From contig NZ_PDDM01000038.1 of NCBI RefSeq assembly GCF_002914585.1, positions 1 through 36,262 of the forward strand: a stretch of DNA of 36,262 nt. The letters run 5' to 3'. This DNA is from Pseudanabaena sp. BC1403 (GTDB lineage Bacteria; Cyanobacteriota; Cyanobacteriia; Pseudanabaenales; Pseudanabaenaceae). Under the pieces are notes generated by a model. It made no database searches and had not been told where the DNA came from. It saw nothing but the letters and a program-made list of their open reading frames with translations. Positions within the stretch are counted from its first letter, which is position 1, and every line of letters starts with the position of its first letter. A program made the translations under genes and the position numbers. Below are positions 25,584 through 33,155 of the stretch, piece by piece.

Positions 25584-26232
25584 TTGGTGTTGTGGAATAT
25601 TGGTGGCGATCGCGATCGGGCAAGGTGTGTTTCCTATTGAAACCATACAAGCTTCTCCTTGGGACAATATTTTAGAAAGTTTTTCACGCCGCCCGAAGCC
25701 TCCTCTGGGTGGTCGTGGTGATGAGTTTTGTGCGATTTCTCCGCGCCGCCTTCCTGATGGGATTGAGCGTACTTCGGGCGATCGCTTATTGTTTGTCTGG
25801 AAGGGATCAATCAGTAAGATTGAAGTCCATGCTAAAGGTGTTGCTGCGCCGCTATGGAGTCAATTGGTAAACAGCGAGGCGCGTCAATGGCTTTATACTG
25901 GGACTCCTTTGCTAGCGGGAGCGCATTATGAATGGTGGATTTTTAATCGCTTTGCAGTGAATGAAACTGAGCCAACATTTCGGGTTCCTTTTCAAGTTAT
26001 CGAGTCATCGGAACGCGATCGCGTGACTCTAGAGCTTACGGAATTAAATTCTCAAATTAGAGATACAAAGAAATGGGTGAGTGCGGAAGAGTGGTCAAGA
26101 AAGCGATCGCAATATTTTATTTCGCAGGGGTTATTTGTGGATGCAATGCGGGAGATTCTATCAGTGCTGCGTCCATCTCAGGAGTTGAGAACTATTTGGC
26201 AGCAGATTCCTGTTGATTTGTGTAAAAGGTAA
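25570..26232 (+). CDS. DUF928 family exported protein
   Basis: A 220-residue protein with a signal peptide (hydrophobic about 7-22, ending near IQAS). A mature domain follows, with the DUF928 pattern: R-G-D-E-F-C-A-I-S-P near residue 50, F-V-W-K-G strand, L-x-A-G-x-x-Y-E-W-W near 117-126 and F-Q-V in the middle, then a helical tail containing a TPR-like S-Q-G-L-F-V-D-A-M-R-E-I-L. It is likely periplasmic. AAGGAG (25556-25561) before ATG 25570 supports the start even though it overlaps the CHAT-CHASE2 gene by 14 bases. As last gene of the operon, its product could bind the periplasmic CHASE2 domain. The function of the family is unknown, and the interaction is inference from gene order. Confidence 0.8.
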   Translation: MVRVNWCCGILVAIAIGQGVFPIETIQASPWDNILESFSRRPKPPLGGRGDEFCAISPRRLPDGIERTSGDRLLFVWKGSISKIEVHAKGVAAPLWSQLVNSEARQWLYTGTPLLAGAHYEWWIFNRFAVNETEPTFRVPFQVIESSERDRVTLELTELNSQIRDTKKWVSAEEWSRKRSQYFISQGLFVDAMREILSVLRPSQELRTIWQQIPVDLCKR

Positions 26233-26267
26233 AGTGCTGCAAGCAATTTTCTGATAATCTATCCTCT

Positions 26268-27152
26268 ATGCGTACTGATACGATTTTCTTTCAACTGTTC
26301 CAAACCTTTAATAATTTGCTGTTTGAATTGGTGGGGTTACCGCCTGAAGCCGCAGAGGGTTATCATTTTACTTCTGTTGAAATCAAGGAAAAAGCCTTTC
26401 GATTTGATGGTATTTTTGTCCCTGACTCCTTGGATAAAAATTTATGGTTCGTGGAAGTCCAGTTTCAAAAACGTGCCGAGTTCTATTGGGAATTTATCGG
26501 TGAAATTTTCTTGTATTTGAGCCAGTACAAGCCTGAACATGATTGGCAAGCGGTAGCCATTTTTGCAAAACGCAGCATTGAAACCGAACCGCCGAAACAA
26601 TTTCGAGAATTGTTTGCTAGCGATCGCATTGTGCGGGTGTATCTGGATGAGTTGCCACAGGATGAGTCGCTAAATCTCGGAATTGTGCGGTTGATTGTTG
26701 CGCCTGAGCGTGAGGCGATCGCTTTGGCACAACGTTTAGCGGATCGTGTGGGGCAAGGCGATCGGGAAAGGGTGATAGAATTTATCGAGACGGTTTTGAT
26801 GTACAAGTTTCCCAGAATGAGTCGAGAGGAGGTTGAGGCTATGTTTACATTAGGCGATCTAAAACAAACACGAATTTATCAAGAGGCGGTGCAAGAGGGT
26901 GAGCAGCGTGGCAAGTTGCAGGGCAAACTTGAGGGTGAAAAGATTGGCGCACAACGCGGACAGATTTTGGGTAGGCAGCAGGGGCTGAAGCAGTTTGCTG
27001 TAAAGTTGTTGACGCGAAAGTTTGGTAAGGTGTCGCTGAGGACGGTTAAGCGGCTTGAAAAATTGTCGGCTGAGCAGTTGGAGGAGTTAGCGGAGGCGGT
27101 GTTGGATTTTGAGAAGGTTGCGGATTTGGATGTTTGGTTGAAGGCGCGTTAG
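26268..27152 (+). CDS. DUF2887 / Rpn-family PD-(D/E)XK nuclease-like protein
   Basis: A 294-residue protein of the recombination-promoting nuclease / putative transposase group that is abundant in cyanobacteria. The restriction-endonuclease-like core is seen at about 49-65, with F-R-F-D-G-I-F followed by W-F-V-E-V-Q-F-Q (an ExQ form of the D…ExK site), then Y-W-E-F-I-G-E-I-F-L-Y. The C-terminal quarter is a charged, coiled region rich in E-G/Q-G repeats (EGEQRGKLQGKLEGEKIG), typical of the family, with an L-L-T-R-K-F-G segment. It starts 35 bases after DUF928 and may be co-transcribed, but probably belongs to a mobile or self-dispersing family. A broken copy of its first 13 codons lies at 12518. 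It may act in recombination within the island, which is untested. Confidence 0.85.
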   Translation: MRTDTIFFQLFQTFNNLLFELVGLPPEAAEGYHFTSVEIKEKAFRFDGIFVPDSLDKNLWFVEVQFQKRAEFYWEFIGEIFLYLSQYKPEHDWQAVAIFAKRSIETEPPKQFRELFASDRIVRVYLDELPQDESLNLGIVRLIVAPEREAIALAQRLADRVGQGDRERVIEFIETVLMYKFPRMSREEVEAMFTLGDLKQTRIYQEAVQEGEQRGKLQGKLEGEKIGAQRGQILGRQQGLKQFAVKLLTRKFGKVSLRTVKRLEKLSAEQLEELAEAVLDFEKVADLDVWLKAR

Positions 27153-27198
27153 GGGTGATTTGATTGCGATCGCACCAACAGCAACAATAACCTGTAGG

Positions 27199-27263
27199 GG
27201 TCAAGCATTTGCGCCACAATATCTAAACTCTTCACAGAAATCTCTGTACGCAAATGCTTGACC
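27199..27263. repeat. Palindromic element type 2, copy b
   Basis: The perfect 15-base arms GGTCAAGCATTTGCG (27199-27213) and CGCAAATGCTTGACC (27249-27263) enclose nearly the same loop as copy a, including AAACTCTTCACAGAAATCTC. It belongs to the 405-base spacer 27153-27557, which otherwise holds a type 1 element, a TTTCCTTTTTCC run and motif copy G. Confidence 0.78.
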
Positions 27264-27304
27264 CTCTTGGCGGTTTGTAGATTATCTGTGACTGCGGGAG
27301 GTTT

Positions 27305-27369
27305 GGGCGAAGCATTACCGTTTGATGATTGGGGTGATATGCATGGATGGTTGCGGTAATGCTTCGCCC
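27305..27369. repeat. 65-bp palindromic element type 1, copy b
   Basis: Arms GGGCGAAGCATTACC (27305-27319) and GGTAATGCTTCGCCC (27355-27369), identical to copy a. The loop is closest to that of copy c at 30476 (GATGGTTGC before the right arm). It is placed 42 bases after a type 2 element. Confidence 0.8.
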
Positions 27370-27488
27370 CTACGAGATTTCCTTTTTCCTTGATATAGTA
27401 ATTTCAAATAACTTCTAGAGACCAGAAAAGCTTTGTATTCAAGCGATCTGCGGATTACAATCCTCTAAGTTTTAATTGAATCAACTAT

Positions 27489-27525
27489 AAAACTGCATAT
27501 GGTCGGATCGCTTGATATGTATGTA
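27489..27525 (+). promoter_or_regulatory. Shared upstream motif, copy G (TPR-CHAT 27558)
   Basis: AAAACTGCATATGGTCGG (27489-27506) and TGTATGTA (27518-27525) are separated by 16 bases after CATATG. The sequence then continues GAATCGTAAGCACGCAAATC, identical to copy C at 12714. Confidence 0.65.
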
Positions 27526-27557
27526 GAATCGTAAGCACGCAAATCGGTGATATGGCT

Positions 27558-30458
27558 ATGAATCTACGCTCTCGCTACGGACTGTCGTTGTCAGCTATTT
27601 CTCTGGTTGTTTGTCCTTTGTGGATGTCTGTTGTGACTTTTCCAGAGGTTGTTTTTGGTGCGGAAGTACAGGAGTTGCGATCAGATTTTGGGTTGGTGGC
27701 ACAGGCAACAGGCGATCGAAAAGAAGAGGCAGATCGACTGTTTAAGCAAGGGAATCAGCAATATCAAATTAGCCAATTTGAAGCCGCATTACAATCATAT
27801 CAACAAGCGCTGAATATTTATCGCGAAATTAAAGACCGTCGTGGTGAGGGAGCAGCACTGGGAACTTTGGGGGAAGCTTATAGAGTACTCGGCAAATATG
27901 ACAAAGCGATCGAGTTACATCTGCAAAGCTTAGAAATCGCGCGGGAAATCAAAGACCGTTTTGATGAGGTACAGTCGTTAGGAAATCTGGGAATCGTTTA
28001 CATTTCCCTCGGCAAATATGACAAAGCGATCAAGTCCCAACTGCAAAGATTAGAAATTGCGCGGGAAATCAAAGACCGTATCGGTGAGGGAGCAGCACTT
28101 GGAAATCTGGGAATCGCTTATAAAAACCTCGGCAAATATGATAAAGCGATCAATTACCAACTGCAAAGATTAGTAATCTCGCGGGAAATTAAAGACCGTC
28201 TTGGTGAAGGAGCAGCACTGGGAAATCTGGGAAACGCTTACTATTACCTTGGCAAATATGACGAAGCGATCAATTACCATCTGCAACTCCTAGCGATTGC
28301 AAGGGAAATCAAATATCGTCTCGGTGAAGAAGGAGCGCTAGGAAATCTGGGAATCGCTTACAGCGCCCTCGGCAAATATGACAAAGCGATTGAGTTCTAT
28401 CTGCAAAGCTTAGAAATCGCGCGGGAAATCAAAAGCCGTCACGGTGAGGGACAGTCGCTGGGAAGTCTGGGAAACGCTTACTATTACCTTGGCAAATATG
28501 ACAAAGCGATTGAGTTCCATCTGCAAAGCTTAGCGATTACGCGGGAAATCAAAGACCGTCGTGGTGAGGGACAGTCGCTAGGAAGTCTGGGAATCGCTTA
28601 CAGCGCCCTCGGCAAATATGACAAAGCGATCGAGTTCCAACTGCAAAGCTTAGTGATCGCGCGGGAAATCAAAGACCGTAGCGGTGAAATGTATGGGTTG
28701 AATAATTTAGCCTCTGCTTATGAAAAACTGAATCGAAATCGAGAAGCAATGATTTCTTATCAGCAAGCCTTGACCATTGCTAGGGAAATTAGCGATAGAA
28801 GGCTCGAAGGTTTAGCTCTTGCCAATCTAGGAGATGTATTATCCAGAGCAAAACGCCCCGAACTAGCGATTCTCTTTTACAAACAATCAATCAACGTCCG
28901 CGAAGCGATCCGCAAAGACATCAGCAAACTCGATAAAGATATCCAAAAATCCTATTTAGCCACAGTCGAAAATACCTATCGCAATCTCGCCGATCTCCTT
29001 CTCAAACAAGACCGCATCCTTGAAGCCCAACAAGTCCTCGACCTACTCAAAGTCGAAGAACTCAACGAATATCTAAAAAACGTGCGCGGCAACGAGCAAA
29101 CCGCTCAAGGCGTTGACTTGCAAAGCCCAGAACAAAACATTATCGCTCTCGGTAACGAACTCACAGCACTGCAACAACTCGCTGAACTCACCCCAGCCCA
29201 AAAGCAAAGACTCTCTGAACTTACCAACCAAGAAATTAACCGCAACGAACAATTTAATGCTTTCTTAAATACTCCTCTCATTCAAAAACAACTTGAAGAA
29301 CTGCGGCGCATTGAGAAAGCGGAAAACGTGGATATTGAGAAATTTAATCGACTCCGCTCCAACCTTCGCAAAGTCAAAAACGCTGTCATTCTCTATCCCC
29401 TGATCCTCGAAGACCGCCTCGAACTGATCATCATCACCGCCAACACCCCACCAATCCGCAAAACTACTAAGATCAAACGCGAACAACTTAACACCGCGAT
29501 CGCAGGATTTTTGTCTAACCTACGCGATCCCTCCTCCCCTAACGTTGAGAAAGATGCACAACAACTCTATGAATGGATCATCAAACCTTTTGAGACCGAA
29601 CTACAACAGGCAAATATTCAAACGATCATCTATGCCCCCGATGGACAGTTGCGCTACATTCCTCTCGCAGCCCTCCATGACGGCAAACAATGGCTAGTCG
29701 AAAAATATCGCATCAACAATATCACCGCCAGTTCCTTAACCGACTTTACTCCTAGAGACTACAGCGAGCTTCCATCGGTGCTTGCCGCCGCCGCCACCAA
29801 TAGCCACAATATCAAACTCGGCGATCGCTCCATTCCCTTTGGCGCATTACCCGCCACCAAAACCGAAGTTGAAGCGATCGCCACCCTGCTCCCCAAAACC
29901 ACCACTCTGATTGACCAGCAATTCAGTAAAAATGTGACTTTACAAGAGATGAAAAGGAATACAATCATCCATCTTGCTACTCATGGTTACTTTGCTGTTG
30001 GTCGCGCTGAAGACTCCTTTATCATCTTTGGTGATGGTGACAAAGCCACGCTTACGGACATTGCGAATTGGTCATTAACTAACGTTAGCTTGGTAGTTCT
30101 GAGTGCCTGTGAAACTGCGATCGGCGGAAAGTTAGGCAGTGGTGTAGAGATTTTGGGATTGGGTTATCGGATACAGGATGCAGGTGCTGGTGCTGCGATC
30201 GCTTCACTCTGGAAAGTCAGCGATGACGGAACCAGTGAACTGATGCAAAAGCTCTACAAGAACCTAAGTCAAAAGAATATTTCATCTTCTGAAGCCCTGC
30301 GACAAGCTCAAATTGCGATGATTCGCAGCAATAAAAAAGCGACAAGTAGAGATCGCACTGGCATCAGAATTGTGGAAACAGTACCAAGTCCGCAAGTTGG
30401 TCAATTATCACATCCCTACTACTGGTCAGCATTTATCTTGATTGGAAATGGATTTTAG
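27558..30458 (+). CDS. Exported TPR-CHAT protease-like protein 4
   Basis: 966 residues: a signal peptide (hydrophobic about 13-32) nearly identical to that of the 12746 protein, about ten TPR units of the GKYDKAIEFHLQSLEIAREIKDR.GEG type shared with the 9683 protein, a coiled linker (about 490-600) and a CHAT domain with H809 (LATHG) and C851 (LSACET). It ends HPYYWSAFILIGNGF. The catalytic pair is intact; Glu follows the Cys where most paralogues have Gln. The ATG at 27558 is preferred over 27552 because the ATGAATCTACGC start is shared with 12746, where the upstream ATG does not exist. It is a single-gene unit behind motif copy G. Probably periplasmic; substrate unknown. The head/repeat combination makes it a likely recombinant of two island paralogues. 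Confidence 0.88.
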   Translation: MNLRSRYGLSLSAISLVVCPLWMSVVTFPEVVFGAEVQELRSDFGLVAQATGDRKEEADRLFKQGNQQYQISQFEAALQSYQQALNIYREIKDRRGEGAALGTLGEAYRVLGKYDKAIELHLQSLEIAREIKDRFDEVQSLGNLGIVYISLGKYDKAIKSQLQRLEIAREIKDRIGEGAALGNLGIAYKNLGKYDKAINYQLQRLVISREIKDRLGEGAALGNLGNAYYYLGKYDEAINYHLQLLAIAREIKYRLGEEGALGNLGIAYSALGKYDKAIEFYLQSLEIAREIKSRHGEGQSLGSLGNAYYYLGKYDKAIEFHLQSLAITREIKDRRGEGQSLGSLGIAYSALGKYDKAIEFQLQSLVIAREIKDRSGEMYGLNNLASAYEKLNRNREAMISYQQALTIAREISDRRLEGLALANLGDVLSRAKRPELAILFYKQSINVREAIRKDISKLDKDIQKSYLATVENTYRNLADLLLKQDRILEAQQVLDLLKVEELNEYLKNVRGNEQTAQGVDLQSPEQNIIALGNELTALQQLAELTPAQKQRLSELTNQEINRNEQFNAFLNTPLIQKQLEELRRIEKAENVDIEKFNRLRSNLRKVKNAVILYPLILEDRLELIIITANTPPIRKTTKIKREQLNTAIAGFLSNLRDPSSPNVEKDAQQLYEWIIKPFETELQQANIQTIIYAPDGQLRYIPLAALHDGKQWLVEKYRINNITASSLTDFTPRDYSELPSVLAAAATNSHNIKLGDRSIPFGALPATKTEVEAIATLLPKTTTLIDQQFSKNVTLQEMKRNTIIHLATHGYFAVGRAEDSFIIFGDGDKATLTDIANWSLTNVSLVVLSACETAIGGKLGSGVEILGLGYRIQDAGAGAAIASLWKVSDDGTSELMQKLYKNLSQKNISSSEALRQAQIAMIRSNKKATSRDRTGIRIVETVPSPQVGQLSHPYYWSAFILIGNGF

Positions 30459-30475
30459 CTACGTTGTGAGGTGTT

Positions 30476-30540
30476 GGGCGAAGCATTACCGTTTGATGAT
30501 TAGGGTGCAATGCATGGATGGTTGCGGTAATGCTTCGCCC
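30476..30540. repeat. 65-bp palindromic element type 1, copy c
   Basis: Arms GGGCGAAGCATTACC (30476-30490) and GGTAATGCTTCGCCC (30526-30540), exact; the loop is almost that of copy b. It lies 17 bases after the stop of TPR-CHAT 4 and before motif copy E. Confidence 0.8.
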
Positions 30541-30613
30541 CTACGATAACTTTTGCTGTGACAATCTCGAAAAAATTTGATTCTCGAACTTTTTCCTTTT
30601 TACCTTTTACTTA

Positions 30614-30656
30614 AAAACTGCATATCCTCGGATAAGCTAAAAGCTATAGATCGGTA
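30614..30656 (+). promoter_or_regulatory. Shared upstream motif, copy E (orthocaspase)
   Basis: AAAACTGCATATCCTCGG (30614-30631) is followed 15 bases after CATATC by AGCTATAGATCGGTA (30642-30656), the same variant second half as copy D. TATAGAT inside it could be a -10 element. The caspase start is 33 bases on, with AAGGAG about 9 bases before it. Confidence 0.55.
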
Positions 30657-30689
30657 GAGCAACATCAAAACAGTTAAGGAGCATCAGTC

Positions 30690-32882
30690 ATGACACAGAT
30701 CAAACGTCGTCAGTTTTTGCAATTTGGTGGATCAGCGATCGCCGCAATGGGCATGAGCCAATTTGACCTACTGAACATGGGCGATCGCTATGGCAAAGTC
30801 CTTGCCCAAAACACACCTCGCAAACTTGCCCTCCTGATTGGCGCTAATGCCTATCCCACCGCACCTCTCTATGGCTGTGTCACCGACACCGAACTACAAT
30901 ATCAACTCCTCGTCCATCGCTTCGGCTTCAATCCCAAAGACATCCTCATCGTCAATGACAATACTGCGATCAAACCCACTCGCGAAGGCATATTGCAATC
31001 CTTTGAAGAACATTTAATCAAACAAGCCAAACCAGGCGATGTCGTCGTTTTCCATTATTCAGGACATGGCTCACGGGTAAAAGACCTCGATACCGCCGAT
31101 GGATTAAATAGCACCTTTGTACCCATCGATCGCACCGTCAAGCAGGTTGGCGACAATTTTGAAGTATCGGACATCATGGGACGCACCCTATTTCTGTTGA
31201 TGTCAGCGATCAAGACTGATAATTTCACCGCCGTACTCGATAGCTGTCACTCAGGCGGCGGCAAGCGTGGCAACTCGCGGATTAGAGCAATCACTCGGGC
31301 TAATAGTATTACTGGTTCCAATGATATTCCTAGTCAAATGGAACTGGAATATCAAAAGCAATGGCTAGGCAAATTGAACTTGTCTCCCGAAGAATTTAAA
31401 CGCCGTCGTCTTGCGATCGCTAAAGGTACAGTGATCGCTTCCGCCAATCGTAGCCAATTCGCCATTGACGCTGAGTTTACGGGCTTTAAAGCAGGTGTAT
31501 TTACCTACTACATGACCAAATATCTCTGGCAGCAGACAGGTGACACCTATCTCACCAGTGCTATCGCTGATATTTCCCTGCGGACTACTCGCGACCATGA
31601 CCAAGATCCTGAAGTGGAGTGCAAAGCTACCTGTAAAGCAGGAGATACTAACAACAAAGCGCTGTTCTATGATCTAACATCAACAGTAACATCTGCCGAA
31701 GCTGCGATCATCAAGGTGGAAGGTAAACAAGCTACGTTCTGGATGGGCGGCATCGATGCAGGAAACGCTCTTGGTAAAGATAGTATCTTCGCGATCGTCG
31801 ATAAGAAGGATGGAAAAACCTTGGCAACCTTACGCCTAGATGAGCGGAATGGATTAACGGCTAAAGGAACTTTTAATGATGGAGATCCTAGCGCGATCAA
31901 AGAGGGAGCGCTTTTACGAGAAGAAGTGCGTGGTATTCCTAATGATTTGAGCTTGAATATTGGTATCGATCCTTCGTTGGGTAATGTGGCAAGTATTCAG
32001 AAAGCATTGCAAGGAATTAATCGCCTTAAAGCTGTGGAATTGGGAACTGGTGAGGTTGACTTCATTCTCGGTAAAGTGGAAGAAAGCGATCGCCCGAAAT
32101 TGCAGCGATCGCTCACCAATGTCCCCGCATTAGCTAGCATCGGTTTATTCTCGACATCCAAAGAACGAGCGATCGATGACTCCTTTGGTATTGCGGGTGA
32201 ATCTCCTGAAGTGGCGATCAGGCGTTTAAAATCGAAGTTTAAACTTTTGCTAGCCAGTAAGGTGTTGCAGTCTCTACTCAATCCGCGATCGTCAAAGTTA
32301 AATGTCCAAGTGAACATTCATCCCGTCGGGCGGGCTGGTCAAACCTTTGGCAGAGCGGGTACGAGTCGCAGCAGCAATACAGTTGCTACGAAAGCGATCG
32401 ATTTTTCGCAAAAGGTCAAACCTGGTACGAATCTGCAAGTCAGTATCAAGAACAGCGAAAAACAGGATCTCTATGTGGGTGTTTTAGCGATCGGTTCTAG
32501 TGGTGATATGACGCTGTTATATCCATTAGAATATAGTGCGGCGGAAGATGCTTCTTTGCTAAAGTCAGGCGATACTTTGCAAGTTCCTAGAGCAGGTCGC
32601 GATAAATTTGATTTTGAGGTGCAAGGACCAGCAGGTACATTTGATGTGTTGGTATTGGCAAGTGTGCAACCGTTGCGAAATGCGCTTAAGGGTTTGAACA
32701 AACTCCAAGGCAGAAGTGGCGAACTGAGAGAAATAGGAGATCCAGAGGAGACAATTATTGGATTGCTTGGCGATCTCACAAGTTCAACTCGTGCAAATCT
32801 TGCTGCAAAAAGAAACACCTCTAGCACGATGGATATGAATACGTTGGCAGCTCTGTTGGTGACGATTAAGGTGGGAGAATAA
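30690..32882 (+). CDS. Exported orthocaspase (peptidase C14) with C-terminal DUF4384
   Basis: 730 residues. The N-terminus MTQIKRRQFLQFGGSAIAAMG has a twin-arginine (Tat) export signal. A caspase p20-like domain follows (about 44-200), beginning RKLALLIGANAYP, with catalytic H126 (HYSGHGS) and C186 (LDSCHSGG) and the upstream L-Y-G-C-V-T-D substrate-pocket region. Metacaspases/orthocaspases of this type usually cleave after Arg or Lys. The middle (about 330-540) holds a C-terminal extension of unknown role. The last part (about 575-675) matches DUF4384 with V-K-P-G-T-N-L, L-Y-P-L-E-Y and F-D-V-L-V-L-A-S. It is folded before export if Tat is used, thus active in the periplasm. It lies alone behind motif copy E, between TPR-CHAT genes. 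Both catalytic residues are intact. Confidence 0.9.
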   Translation: MTQIKRRQFLQFGGSAIAAMGMSQFDLLNMGDRYGKVLAQNTPRKLALLIGANAYPTAPLYGCVTDTELQYQLLVHRFGFNPKDILIVNDNTAIKPTREGILQSFEEHLIKQAKPGDVVVFHYSGHGSRVKDLDTADGLNSTFVPIDRTVKQVGDNFEVSDIMGRTLFLLMSAIKTDNFTAVLDSCHSGGGKRGNSRIRAITRANSITGSNDIPSQMELEYQKQWLGKLNLSPEEFKRRRLAIAKGTVIASANRSQFAIDAEFTGFKAGVFTYYMTKYLWQQTGDTYLTSAIADISLRTTRDHDQDPEVECKATCKAGDTNNKALFYDLTSTVTSAEAAIIKVEGKQATFWMGGIDAGNALGKDSIFAIVDKKDGKTLATLRLDERNGLTAKGTFNDGDPSAIKEGALLREEVRGIPNDLSLNIGIDPSLGNVASIQKALQGINRLKAVELGTGEVDFILGKVEESDRPKLQRSLTNVPALASIGLFSTSKERAIDDSFGIAGESPEVAIRRLKSKFKLLLASKVLQSLLNPRSSKLNVQVNIHPVGRAGQTFGRAGTSRSSNTVATKAIDFSQKVKPGTNLQVSIKNSEKQDLYVGVLAIGSSGDMTLLYPLEYSAAEDASLLKSGDTLQVPRAGRDKFDFEVQGPAGTFDVLVLASVQPLRNALKGLNKLQGRSGELREIGDPEETIIGLLGDLTSSTRANLAAKRNTSSTMDMNTLAALLVTIKVGE

Positions 32883-32893
32883 GCAGAAGTTGA

Positions 32894-32957
32894 GATCTCC
32901 GACTTTTTCAAATTCATCACAAGGGATTTGTAAATTTACAAAAAAGTCGGGGATCTG
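32894..32957. terminator. Hairpin after the orthocaspase gene
   Basis: AGATCTCCGACTTTTT (32894-32909) pairs with AAAAAGTCGGGGATCT (32942-32957), one position being G-U in RNA. The loop contains the 16-base palindrome TTTGTAAATTTACAAA (32928-32943). It sits 11 bases after the stop, so it may terminate transcription; the sequence is also of a dispersed cyanobacterial repeat type. Confidence 0.55.
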
Positions 32958-32990
32958 GGCGTTCTTTGCTTTTACCTGACTATATCGATC

Positions 32991-33110
32991 TGCAAATGCA
33001 AAACCCTCTTCGCAATTAACAGGCGATCGCTATACTGAGAGGTTTGGGCAAAGCATTTCCATTTAATAATTTTGGCTAAATGGATAAATATCTGTGGGAA
33101 TGCGTTGCCC
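32991..33110. repeat. Decayed type 2 plus type 1 palindromic elements
   Basis: GCAAATGCAAAACCCTCTTC (32993-33012) resembles the right arm and flank of the type 2 element. It is followed by a degenerate type 1 element with arms GGGCAAAGCATTTCC (33046-33060) and GGGAATGCGTTGCCC (33096-33110). The order and spacing match the composite blocks at 16047 and 27199. Confidence 0.55.
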
Positions 33111-33115
33111 CTACA

Positions 33116-33150
33116 AAAACTATATTTTTGATCGCGAAATTTTGTAAGTA
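33116..33150 (+). promoter_or_regulatory. Degenerate candidate copy H of the shared upstream motif (TPR-CHAT 33156)
   Basis: AAAACT-ATAT (33116-33125) lacks the GC of AAAACTGCATAT. It is followed by GATCGCGAAATTT and TGTAAGTA (33143-33150), so both halves are recognisable at nearly the usual distance. The match is partial, and the start codon is only 5 bases beyond it, closer than in other copies. Confidence 0.35.
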
Positions 33151-33155
33151 AATGG

